Below, one piece after another: positions 54,249-62,278 of a stretch of DNA of 64,000 nucleotides. The DNA comes from Prado023 sp963798745 (GTDB taxonomy: Bacteria; Actinomycetota; Actinomycetes; S36-B12; CAIYMF01): assembly GCA_963798745.1 (NCBI GenBank), contig CAWCUF010000003.1, positions 310,001-374,000 on the forward strand. The letters are read 5' to 3'. Position numbers and translations under genes: made by a program. The number at the start of each line of letters is the position of its first letter. Within the stretch, counting starts at the first letter, position 1. A model generated the notes under the pieces. It was not told where the DNA came from, made no database searches, and saw only the letters and a program-made list of their open reading frames with translations.

Positions 54249-55693
54249 CAGTAGGCTCCGTCCGCGCTCAGGACCGCACGGGCGGTGCGCGCCAGGATCT
54301 GCGCATCCAGGCCCAGCGACCAGTTCTCGACGTACATGGTGTCCAGGCGCACGGACTCGACCGGGTCGAGGTCCGATCGTCCGCTGACCTGCCACAGCCC
54401 GGTGATCCCCGGCCGCATCAGGAAGCGACGGCGCGCCACCGAGTCGTAGTGCTCGACCTCGCGGGGCAACGGCGGGCGCGGACCGACCAGGGACATGTCG
54501 CCGCGCACGACGTTGATCACCTGCGGCAACTCGTCAAGGGAGTACCGGCGCAGGAACCGCCCAACCCGTGTGATCCGAGGGTCTTCAACGACTTTGAACA
54601 ACGTCTGGCTGTCGTGGACGTTCAGCTCGGCCAACTCGTTGAGGCGCTGCTCTGCGTCCACGACCATCGTGCGGAACTTGAGCATCGTGAACGACTCCCC
54701 CTCGCGACCCACGCGCTCCTGGCGGAACAGCGCGGGACCCGGCGACGTGAGTCGCACCGCTGCGGCGATGACCAGAAGCAGGGGCGCGATGAGCATCAGG
54801 CCCACGCCCGCAAGCAGACGGTCACCCAGCGACTTGATCCAGCGATCCTCGACAGGACGGGCGTTCCCGCCGAACGTCAACTGCGCCAGCCCGAGGTTGT
54901 CGAAACTCTCCATCGTCGGGGTGGCCAGCGGTGCGGTCAGCGGCAGGAGGTGAATGTTGATGCCCACCGCCTGAGCACGCCAGATCGCTGTGCGCAGATG
55001 CTCACCGGACAGATCCGTGGGGCCGACCAGGACGACGTCGTCCAGGCCGAGGTGCAGAGCCTCGTCCACTGCGGCTTCCACGCAGGGCGTCGCCCGGCGC
55101 TCGTCCGACTCGGTGACCTCCGAATTCGGTGGATCGGCCCCTCGGTCGGCCTCCAGGAACGAGGCGACATTCCATGCGGGCGCGGGATCGCGCGACAGCA
55201 TGTTCTGGAAGGCCGTCAGCTCCGAGCCCTGGCCACAGGCGACGACCGGCACCTGTGCGCGGCCCGCCCGACGCTCGCGTGCCAGCCGTCGGCCCACCAC
55301 CACGCGCCCCATGTAGGTGGCGCCCGCCATGGTACCGAGTGCCAGCAGGCCGTAGGACCCGGTCAAGGCAGGGATGAACGCGGCGGCCACCGCGAAGGGC
55401 AGTGCGGCTCGCACCCAGGCCCGAGACACCGCACCGACGTCGCGCGGGTTGAGCGCGAACCGACGCTCGACATACCAAGCCTGACGCAGCGACAGCACCC
55501 ACAGCCCAACGACAACGACCAGCTCGGTCGACGCGCCGAGGACGACCACGGTGATCAGGAGCCCGATTGCCGCGGCCCCGACATCAGCGCCCAGGACCTG
55601 TCGACGCAGGCGCATCGACGGACTGGTCGACCAGGCCACGGGAAGCGCGATGCCCCGGCTCCGGCCCAGCCGCAGATCAACGATGGCAGCCAT
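54248..55693 (-). CDS. Initiating polyprenyl-phosphate sugar-1-phosphate transferase (WbaP/CpsE-like)
   Basis: 481 residues. The N-terminal half has about four membrane helices and a Rossmann-like CoA-binding region (VPVVACGQGSELTAFQ). The C-terminal catalytic domain starts KSLGDRLLAGVGLMLIAPLL and contains SPGPALFRQERVGREG, FTMLKFRTM, YSLDELPQVINVVRGDMSLVGPRPPLP and RPGITGLWQVSGRS. It starts EPS repeat synthesis by loading the first sugar phosphate on the lipid carrier. ATG 55693 follows GGAGG. It is the first gene of its operon, with a long upstream region containing the 40-bp element. Confidence 0.93.
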   Translation of the reverse strand: MAAIVDLRLGRSRGIALPVAWSTSPSMRLRRQVLGADVGAAAIGLLITVVVLGASTELVVVVGLWVLSLRQAWYVERRFALNPRDVGAVSRAWVRAALPFAVAAAFIPALTGSYGLLALGTMAGATYMGRVVVGRRLARERRAGRAQVPVVACGQGSELTAFQNMLSRDPAPAWNVASFLEADRGADPPNSEVTESDERRATPCVEAAVDEALHLGLDDVVLVGPTDLSGEHLRTAIWRAQAVGINIHLLPLTAPLATPTMESFDNLGLAQLTFGGNARPVEDRWIKSLGDRLLAGVGLMLIAPLLLVIAAAVRLTSPGPALFRQERVGREGESFTMLKFRTMVVDAEQRLNELAELNVHDSQTLFKVVEDPRITRVGRFLRRYSLDELPQVINVVRGDMSLVGPRPPLPREVEHYDSVARRRFLMRPGITGLWQVSGRSDLDPVESVRLDTMYVENWSLGLDAQILARTARAVLSADGAY

Positions 55694-56040
55694 CAGGGCC
55701 TGACCTCCATGGGGTGCTGGGGGAGAGCGACTCGCACCGTGTGGCGACTCCTGCTCATGACACCTGGTACCCGGACCCGGTTCTCGCAAACCGTCCACGG
55801 GCTGCGGGGGCTCTGCTGCGGATCAAGGACTATCGGTGGGCCGAGTTGGCGCCGAGGCGCAAACTCGGCTGCACCGCGACCAACCGGCCGTCGTGACTCC
55901 AAGCAGCGCTCACTCAGCAAACTGAGCATGTCAGACTCCTCCGCCGGCTCCGTTACGGTCAGTGATGCGCAGTGCCTTTTCGTGCACATCAGATTCTGCG
56001 CAGCAACGTCTCTACAGGCCGAAAGATTAGCATCCAAGCG

Positions 56041-56080
56041 TCACTTTCTGTCATCGTCCCCTGCGAATGTCCCCCATTTG
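56041..56080. repeat. 40-bp element, copy 2
   Basis: Begins TCACTTTCTGTCATCGTCCC and ends GAATGTCCCCCATTTG; 36/40 identical to copy 1 at 48978, same orientation. It lies 348 bp upstream of the sugar-transferase start, close to the 305-bp spacing of copy 1 to its gene. Confidence 0.7.
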
Positions 56081-56113
56081 GTGCAACTTCATGCACTCTC
56101 AGAGAACCCTGAG

Positions 56114-56126
56114 TCACCTTGTGTGA
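56114..56126. promoter_or_regulatory. BldD-like box TCACCTTGTGTGA
   Basis: Agrees with TNACNCWGNGTNA except T for C at position 6. It is near the 40-bp element upstream of the EPS initiating transferase. Regulator identity is inferred only. Confidence 0.35.
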
Positions 56127-56457
56127 TGGCCACTTGTGTGTACATGACAGATGTGCAGGGTTGGCCGAGACTCTGACCGACGATGGCCGTCATCATCGCC
56201 CTGCAGTTGATCTTCCGCCCGAGACCAGAGGGCGTACGAGAGACGCACGGGGCAGCCACGAGCCGACTACCGGATCGGGTCTGCGAGTTCGCGTGCCGCG
56301 ACCCGCGGGCAGCCCGCGCTGCGCGATCGAAAAGTCCATTCGAGTTGTAGTACTACCCGGCCACGTTCGCCGGGCGTCCTGGGAGTTCTGTGCCGCCCCC
56401 GTGGGCATGCCAAGGCGGCCCCCACCGCCCGGTCAGATCAGGTCGACACCGCCCGCC

Positions 56458-58044
56458 TCAGACCAGGTCGACGCCGACCACCTGATGGGCCGCGATCTCG
56501 TCTGCGATCGCGTCGAGCACCTCGAGGCCCGGTGAAGCATCAACGGTGAGCACCATCACGGCCTCGCCCCCGACTGCCTCGCGCGAGACCTGCATGCCGC
56601 CGATATTGATGCCCGCATCGCCGAGCGCACCACCGACGCCACCGACGATCCCGGGGCGGTCGGCGTAGCGCAGGATCACCAGGTGCTCGCTGAGCGGCAC
56701 CTCGAGGTCGAAGTCGTCGATCTCCACCAGCTTGGCCACGTTGCGCGGGCCGGACAGCGTCCCGCCGACGCTCAGCGACGTGCCGTCGGTCAGCGCCAGG
56801 CGCACGCGCACGAGGTTGCGGTGGTCGCCGGCGTCGGCGTCGGTGACCAGCGCCGCCTCGATGCCACGATCGGTGGCGATCAGCGGCGCGTTGACGTAGG
56901 AGACCTGCTCCTCGGACAGCGGCGTGAACAGGCCCTTGAGCGCAGACAGCTCGAGGATCTTCACGTCGTTCTCGGTGACCTCGCCGCGGACCTCGGTCTC
57001 GACCGCGGCAACCGGGGCGACCGCCAGGGCGCTGGCGATCTGCCCGAGGGCCTCGGTCAGAGGCAGCATCGGGCGGACGTCGGCCGCGATCACGCCACCC
57101 TTGACGTTGACCGCGTCGGGGACCAACTCACCGGCCAGCGCCAGGCGCACCGACTTCGCGACAGCGATGCCGGCCTTCTCCTGGGCCTCGTCGGTGGAGG
57201 CGCCCAGGTGCGGGGTGACCACGACCTGCTCGAGGCTGAACAGCGGGGAGTCGGTACAGGGCTCCTTGGCCCACACGTCGATCCCGGCGCCGGCGACCCG
57301 ACCGTCGACGATGGCCTCGTACAGTGCCGCCTCGTCGACGATGCCCCCGCGCGCGGCGTTGACGATCCGCACGGTGGGGCGGACCTTGTGCAGGGCCTCG
57401 TCGCCGATCAGGCCGATCGTCTCGGGCGTCTTGGGCAGGTGGACGGTGATGAAGTCGCTCTCGGCCAGCAACTCGTCCAGGGACACCATCCGGATACCGA
57501 TCTGGGCTGCCCGGGCGGGCTGGACGTACGGGTCGTACGCGATGAGCTTGACCCCGAAGGCACTCAGGCGCTGGGCGACGAGCATGCCGATCCGGCCCAG
57601 ACCGACCACGCCCACGGTCTTGTCCGCGACCTCGACGCCGGTGTACTTCGAGCGCTTCCACGCCCCGCCCTTGAGCGCGTCGTTGGCCGGCGCGATGTGT
57701 CGGGCCGTGGCCAGCAGCAGGGCCACGGCGAGCTCCGCGGCCGAACCGATGTTCGAAGTGGGGGCGTTGACGACCATCACCCCGGCCTGCGTGGCTGCCG
57801 CGACGTCGACGTTGTCCAGGCCGACCCCGGCCCGGGCGACGACCTTCAGGCGCCGGGCAGCCGCGATCGCCTCCGCGTCGACCTTGGTGGCCGAGCGGAT
57901 GAGGATCGCGTCCACGTCGGCGATCGCCGGCAGCAACTGGGCCCGGTCCGATCCGTCGCAGTAGCGGACTTCGAAGTCGGGACCGAGCGCGTCGACGGTG
58001 GCGGGGCTGAGTTCCTCGGCGATCAGGACGATGGGCTTGCTCAC
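56458..58044 (-). CDS. serA: D-3-phosphoglycerate dehydrogenase
   Basis: 528 residues, the long actinobacterial type of the first serine-synthesis enzyme. Substrate and NAD domains: RAGVGLDNVDVAAA, VGVVGLGRIGMLVAQRL, VNAARGGIVDEAAL (Arg), and the catalytic His in VVTPHLGASTDEAQEKAG. Then the intervening ASB domain (about 320-450) and the C-terminal ACT domain (HLVILRYADRPGIVGGVGGALGDAGINI) that binds serine for feedback. Start GTG 58044 with GAGGG upstream. Neighbour of ilvC, as in many actinobacteria. Confidence 0.96.
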   Translation of the reverse strand: MSKPIVLIAEELSPATVDALGPDFEVRYCDGSDRAQLLPAIADVDAILIRSATKVDAEAIAAARRLKVVARAGVGLDNVDVAAATQAGVMVVNAPTSNIGSAAELAVALLLATARHIAPANDALKGGAWKRSKYTGVEVADKTVGVVGLGRIGMLVAQRLSAFGVKLIAYDPYVQPARAAQIGIRMVSLDELLAESDFITVHLPKTPETIGLIGDEALHKVRPTVRIVNAARGGIVDEAALYEAIVDGRVAGAGIDVWAKEPCTDSPLFSLEQVVVTPHLGASTDEAQEKAGIAVAKSVRLALAGELVPDAVNVKGGVIAADVRPMLPLTEALGQIASALAVAPVAAVETEVRGEVTENDVKILELSALKGLFTPLSEEQVSYVNAPLIATDRGIEAALVTDADAGDHRNLVRVRLALTDGTSLSVGGTLSGPRNVAKLVEIDDFDLEVPLSEHLVILRYADRPGIVGGVGGALGDAGINIGGMQVSREAVGGEAVMVLTVDASPGLEVLDAIADEIAAHQVVGVDLV

Positions 58045-58206
58045 GGTATGCACCCTCTTGGCAGGCAGCACGCGGTGGGTCCGCACGCCATGCCCGGATT
58101 CTACCGAGGCCGCTGAGCCGGTCCCCGGCACCCCGAAGGTCCCGAGTCGTGCGCCGAAGGGCGCCCATCAGGTGCGAGGTCAGCCGGTTGCGGCCACCCT
58201 TGGTCC

Positions 58207-58449
58207 ATGCACGAGCATCGCGAGGGCAGCGCCCCGCCACCCGACCGCCGGATCAGCGCCTCGGCCAATGCCGCCCTCGTGCTGGTCGCCGCACTCATGC
58301 CGCTGCTCGCCGCTGCGGGCACGCCAGGTCCGCTGGACCACCGGGAGCATCGTCCGTGGGGTTGCCGGACCTGCTCGATCCCGGCCGAACCGAACGCCCC
58401 GGGTGCTGGGGACACAAGCGTGGCAACGGATCAGGGGGACGGATTCTGA
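58207..58449 (+). CDS. Possible small membrane protein
   Basis: 80 residues with one hydrophobic helix (ANAALVLVAALMPLLAAAG, about 25-43) in an otherwise polar, Pro/Arg-rich sequence with two cysteines. ATG 58207 has no Shine-Dalgarno. It may be a chance frame of GC-rich intergenic DNA; no family is recognised. Confidence 0.25.
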   Translation: MHEHREGSAPPPDRRISASANAALVLVAALMPLLAAAGTPGPLDHREHRPWGCRTCSIPAEPNAPGAGDTSVATDQGDGF

Positions 58450-58498
58450 ACTGGGCCGGGATCCGGATCGGCTGCCCTGACCGCTGGCCGGCTTACGC

Positions 58499-58531
58499 CA
58501 TGGATCCAGCAGTCGCAGTGCCGGATCCATG
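58499..58531. repeat. Dispersed hairpin, copy C
   Basis: CATGGATCC and GGATCCATG flank the loop AGCAGTCGCAGTGCC, almost identical to the loop of copy A. It is 27 nt after the ilvC stop on the minus strand, fitting a terminator for ilvBNC. Confidence 0.65.
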
Positions 58532-58557
58532 ACCCAGTCCCAGGTGCCGCTGGTGGG

Positions 58558-59586
58558 TCAGCGTGCCGCGGTGCCCTCCACGTAGTCCGCGTCGCCGGTC
58601 TTGACCCACGACATCAGCTTGCGCAGTTCCCGGCCGGTCGCCTCGATCGGGTGCGCCTCCCCCTCGGCACGAAGCGCGGCGAACTCCGGCGCCCCGGCGT
58701 CCTGGTCGGCGATGAAGCGCCGCGCGAACTCACCGGACTGGATGTCGGCGAGCACCGCCTGCATGTTGGCCTTGACCTGCGCGTCGATGACCCTAGGGCC
58801 CGACACGTAGTCGCCGTACTCGGCGGTGTCCGAGACGCTCCAGCGCTGCTTGGCGATACCGCCCTCGTACATGAGGTCGACGATCAGCTTGAGCTCGTGC
58901 AGGCACTCGAAGTAGGCGACCTCGGGCTGGTAGCCGGCCTCGGTCAGCACCTCGAACCCGGTCTGGACCAGCTTGGACGCGCCGCCGCAGAGCACGGCCT
59001 GCTCGCCGAACAGGTCGGTCTCGGTCTCCTCGGTGAACGTGGTCCTGATCCCCCCGGCGCGTAGCGCGCCGATCGCCTTGGCGTAGCTCAGGGCCAGTGC
59101 CCAGGCGTTGCCGGTGGCGTCCTGCTCGACGGCCACGATCGCGGGCACGCCCCGGCCGGCCACGTACTCGCGGCGGACCAGGTGTCCGGGGCCCTTCGGG
59201 GCGACCATGCACACGTCCACGTCGGCGGGCGGGGTGATGTAGCCGAACCGGATGTTGAAGCCGTGGGCGAAGAACAGCGCGTCACCCGGGTTCAGGTTCG
59301 GCGCGATCGCCTCGGCGTACAGGCCACGCTGGGCCGGGTCCGGGACCAGGACCATGATCAGGTCGGCCTCCTCGCAGGCGGTGGCCGGGTCGACCACGCG
59401 CAGTCCCTCAGCCTCGGCCTTCGCCCGGCTGCCGGACCCCTCGGCGAGTCCGACGCGCACGTCCACCCCCGAGTCGCGCAGGCTCAGCGCATGGGCGTGC
59501 CCCTGGCTGCCGTAGCCCAGGACCGCGACCTTGCGGCCGGAGATGATCGCCAGATCGGCGTCGTCGTCGTAGAACAGTTCAGCCAC
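58558..59586 (-). CDS. ilvC: Ketol-acid reductoisomerase, class I
   Basis: 342 residues. The Rossmann motif VLGYGSQGHAHALSLRDSG with SGSRAKAEAEG suggests NADPH preference; the all-helical knotted domain has the Mg ligands in ETETDLFGEQAVLCGG and VAYFECLHELKLIVDLMYEGG. It converts acetolactate and acetohydroxybutyrate to dihydroxy acids. Start GTG 59586 has AAGGAG at 6 nt. Third gene of ilvBNC, about 200 nt after ilvN. Confidence 0.96.
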   Translation of the reverse strand: MAELFYDDDADLAIISGRKVAVLGYGSQGHAHALSLRDSGVDVRVGLAEGSGSRAKAEAEGLRVVDPATACEEADLIMVLVPDPAQRGLYAEAIAPNLNPGDALFFAHGFNIRFGYITPPADVDVCMVAPKGPGHLVRREYVAGRGVPAIVAVEQDATGNAWALALSYAKAIGALRAGGIRTTFTEETETDLFGEQAVLCGGASKLVQTGFEVLTEAGYQPEVAYFECLHELKLIVDLMYEGGIAKQRWSVSDTAEYGDYVSGPRVIDAQVKANMQAVLADIQSGEFARRFIADQDAGAPEFAALRAEGEAHPIEATGRELRKLMSWVKTGDADYVEGTAAR

Positions 59587-59788
59587 GTCGGGCTCCTTGG
59601 TGGGTGGTGGGGGTGGCGGGTGGCGGGCGCGGTGGCCGACCCTGGGCAGTGGGGGGATTGTCGCAGGTGGGTACGTGCGGGCGGGCAACCGCCCGATGTG
59701 AGTCAGTTCGGTCGGCGCCGGCGGATCGGCCTGATCCAGCTCGTGCCGACCGACCGACCGGCCCCCGGGACCGGGTGGTGCAGCAGGG

Positions 59789-60313
59789 TCAGGCCGAGCG
59801 GTCCACCGGACGAAGTGTCCGCTCGGTCATCGACTTCGAGCCGCGGCCCAGCGCCACGACCCCGGACTTGACCAGCTCGCGGACCCCGAAGGGCGCCAGC
59901 ACGCGCAGGAACGCCTCGAGCTTGTCCTGGCTGCCGGTGACCTCGATGGTGACCGCATCCGGGGACACGTCCACGACGTTGGCCCGGAACAGCGACACGG
60001 TCTCGAGCACATGGCTTCGGGTGGTCGCATCCGCACGCACCTTGACCAGCATGAACTCGCGCTGCACCGACGTGGTCGGCTCCAGCTCCACGATCTTGAT
60101 CACGTTGACCAGCTTGTTCAGCTGCTTGGTGACCTGCTCGAGAGCCAGCCCCCCGACCTCGACGACCAGCGTGATCCGCGAGACCTCAGGGGTCTCGGTC
60201 GGGCCCACGGCCAGGGACTCGATGTTGAACCCGCGCCGGGAGAACAGCCCGGCGATCCTGGCCAGCACCCCCGGCTGGTCCTGGACCAGCACGCTCAATG
60301 TGTGACGGCTCAT
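59789..60313 (-). CDS. ilvN: Acetolactate synthase small (regulatory) subunit
   Basis: 174 residues: N-terminal ACT domain (LSVLVQDQPGVLARIAGLFSRRGFNIESLAVG) that binds valine for feedback, and the C-terminal activating domain (EFMLVKVRADATTRSHVL ... EVTGSQDKLEAFL). It starts 3 nt after the ilvB stop, so the two are made together. Confidence 0.96.
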   Translation of the reverse strand: MSRHTLSVLVQDQPGVLARIAGLFSRRGFNIESLAVGPTETPEVSRITLVVEVGGLALEQVTKQLNKLVNVIKIVELEPTTSVQREFMLVKVRADATTRSHVLETVSLFRANVVDVSPDAVTIEVTGSQDKLEAFLRVLAPFGVRELVKSGVVALGRGSKSMTERTLRPVDRSA

Positions 60314-60316
60314 CGC

Positions 60317-62080
60317 TCAGTCCTCCCGGTCCCACTTCGGCGCCATGTCGCGCGCGTGCTTGATTTCGGAGTTGCTCGTGCCGGCGGCCACCATCGGCCA
60401 GACCATGGCGTCCTTGTGCACGCGGAAGTCCACGACCACCGGCACGTCGTTGATGCTCATCGCCTTCTCGATCGTGGCGTCCACGTCGGCCGCCGAGTCG
60501 CAGCGCAGCCCGACCGCACCGTAGGCGTCGGCCAGCTTCACGAAGTCCGGGAAGTCGTGGCTGTGCAGGTCGGTGTTGGAGTAGCGCTCGCTGTAGAACA
60601 GCGTCTGCCACTGGCGGACCATGCCCAGCGCGCCGTTGTTGATCAGCGCCACCTTGATCGGGATCCGGTTGATCGTGCAGGTGGCCAGCTCCTGGTTGGT
60701 CATCTGGAAGCAGCCGTCCCCGTCGATGGCCCACACGACCTTGTCCGGGGCACCGACCTGCGCGCCCATCGCTGCGGGCACCGCGAAACCCATCGTGCCC
60801 AGCCCGCCGGAGTTGATCCAACTGCCCGGCTTCTCGTACTGCACGAACTGGGCGGCCCACATCTGGTGCTGGCCGACACCAGCGACGTACAGGGCGTCCG
60901 GGCCGGCGATCGCGCTGAGCCGCTCGATGACGTACTGCGGGGCCAGCGTGCCGTCGGCGGGCTGGTCGTAGCCGACGGGGTACGTGGTGCGCCAGCGGTC
61001 CAGCTCGACCCACCAGGACTGGATGTCCAGTGCCCGGCCGGCGGCGAACTCGGCCTGCAGCGCGCCGATCAGCTCGACGATGACCTCGCGGGCATCGCCC
61101 ACGATCGGCACGTCCGCGTGCCGGTTCTTCGAGATCTCCGCCGGGTCGATGTCGGCGTGGATCACCTTGGCGCCAGGGGCGAACGTGGACAACTGGCCGG
61201 TGACCCGGTCGTCGAACCGGGTGCCCAGCGCGATCAGCAGGTCCGAGCTCTGCAGCGCCCCCACCGCCGCCACCGAACCGTGCATACCGGGCATGCCCAG
61301 GTGCTGCGGGTGGCTGTCGGGGAACGCCCCGCGGGCCATCAACGTGGTCACGACGGGGATGCCGGTCAGCTCGGCCAGCGAACGCAGCTCTGCCGAGGCC
61401 TCGGCGCGGATGATCCCGCCGCCGATGTAGAGCACCGGCTTGCGCGACTCGAGGATCAACCGGGCAGCCTCGCGCACCTGCTTGGCGTGCGGGCGGGTCG
61501 TGGGCTTGTAGCCGGGCAGGTCCAGGCGGGTGGGCCAGGTGAAGGTCGTCTGGGCCTGCAGGGCGTCCTTCGAGATGTCGACCAGGACCGGTCCGGGGCG
61601 CCCGGTCGCTGCGATGTGGAACGCCTCGGCGATCGCCCGCGGGATGTCGTCGGCGTTGGTGATCAGGTAGTTGTGCTTGGTGACCGGCATCGTGATCCCG
61701 CGGATGTCGGCCTCCTGGAAGGCATCGGTGCCGATGGCCGCGGAGTTCACCTGACCGGTGATCGCCACCATCGGCACCGAGTCCATGTACGCGTCAGCGA
61801 TCGGCGTGACCAGGTTGGTCGCTCCCGGGCCGGAGGTCGCCATGCAGACCCCGACCCGTCCGGTCGCGTACGCGTAGCCCGCTGCGGCATGCCCTGCGCC
61901 CTGCTCGTGGCGGACGAGGATGTGCCGGACCTGGGTGGAGTCCATCAGCGGGTCGTAGGCAGGCAGGATCGCGCCACCGGGGATCCCGAACACGACGTCG
62001 ACGCCGGCGGCCTCCAGCGAGCGGACGAGGCTGCTGGCCCCGCTGATCGTCTCCGTCGGGGTGTTGGTGTCGGTCGCCAT
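60317..62080 (-). CDS. ilvB: Acetolactate synthase large (catalytic) subunit
   Basis: 587 residues from ATG 62080 (AAGGA upstream). ThDP enzyme with VFGIPGGAILPAYDPL, the catalytic Glu in LVRHEQGAGHAAAGYA, TSGPGATNLVTPIADA, and the cofactor motif DGDGCFQMTNQELATC ... INNGALGMVRQWQ. Condenses pyruvate with pyruvate or 2-oxobutyrate. The transcript begins with a leader peptide and an attenuator hairpin. Confidence 0.96.
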   Translation of the reverse strand: MATDTNTPTETISGASSLVRSLEAAGVDVVFGIPGGAILPAYDPLMDSTQVRHILVRHEQGAGHAAAGYAYATGRVGVCMATSGPGATNLVTPIADAYMDSVPMVAITGQVNSAAIGTDAFQEADIRGITMPVTKHNYLITNADDIPRAIAEAFHIAATGRPGPVLVDISKDALQAQTTFTWPTRLDLPGYKPTTRPHAKQVREAARLILESRKPVLYIGGGIIRAEASAELRSLAELTGIPVVTTLMARGAFPDSHPQHLGMPGMHGSVAAVGALQSSDLLIALGTRFDDRVTGQLSTFAPGAKVIHADIDPAEISKNRHADVPIVGDAREVIVELIGALQAEFAAGRALDIQSWWVELDRWRTTYPVGYDQPADGTLAPQYVIERLSAIAGPDALYVAGVGQHQMWAAQFVQYEKPGSWINSGGLGTMGFAVPAAMGAQVGAPDKVVWAIDGDGCFQMTNQELATCTINRIPIKVALINNGALGMVRQWQTLFYSERYSNTDLHSHDFPDFVKLADAYGAVGLRCDSAADVDATIEKAMSINDVPVVVDFRVHKDAMVWPMVAAGTSNSEIKHARDMAPKWDRED

Positions 62081-62134
62081 CTCGGGTCCTTGCTCTCGGT
62101 GCGGGTGTTCGGTGGTCAATCCTGCCAGTGCAAT

Positions 62135-62170
62135 GAAAAGACCCCGTGGCCCAGGGGGGCCCACGAGGTC
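62135..62170 (-). terminator. Attenuator terminator upstream of ilvB
   Basis: On the minus strand GACCTCGTGGGCCC pairs with GGGCCACGGGGTC (one mismatch), followed by TTTTCATTG. It lies between the leader peptide stop (62190) and ilvB. An alternative GTAGGG/CCCTAC pairing upstream could help the switch. Confidence 0.75.
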
Positions 62171-62189
62171 GCGTCGAAGTAGGGGAGGG

Positions 62190-62243
62190 TCAGGCTGGGG
62201 TCCCTACCCCGGCGCCGTCGGCTACTACGATAATTCGCTGCAC
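62190..62243 (-). CDS. Leader peptide of the ilvBNC attenuator
   Basis: 17 codons starting at GTG: MQRIIVVADGAGVGTPA, with Ile-Ile-Val-Val near the start and another Val. The -10-like CACTAT ends 6 nt before the GTG, so the mRNA probably begins at the leader codon. Regulation of ilvBNC by leader-peptide attenuation is known in Corynebacterium and predicted for other actinobacteria. Confidence 0.75.
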   Translation of the reverse strand: MQRIIVVADGAGVGTPA

Positions 62244-62249
62244 GGCGCA

Positions 62250-62278
62250 ATAGTGCCCACACCCGGCCGGGAGCGCAA
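62250..62278 (-). promoter_or_regulatory. Candidate ilvB promoter
   Basis: Minus-strand -35 TTGCGC (62273-62278) and -10 CACTAT (62250-62255) are separated by 17 nt. The predicted start of transcription coincides with the leader-peptide GTG. Confidence 0.5.

Larger units (their letters stand above)
55694..56457. other. Intergenic region upstream of the initiating transferase
   Basis: About 760 bp with no gene, at the boundary between the EPS block and serA. It holds the 40-bp element copy 2 (56041) and the box TCACCTTGTGTGA (56114). Local GC is lower than in the flanking genes. No integrase, tRNA or direct-repeat boundary was found. Confidence 0.6.
58045..58557. other. Intergenic region between serA and ilvC
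   Basis: About 510 bp. It contains a doubtful small plus-strand ORF (58207-58449) and hairpin copy C just beyond the ilvC stop. Nothing else is recognisable. Confidence 0.5.

Noticed and set aside
26541..56457. Genomic island with integrase/transposase
   Set aside because: No transposase, integrase, att-like tRNA repeat or phage gene could be found at either edge, so I call it an EPS block rather than a mobile element.
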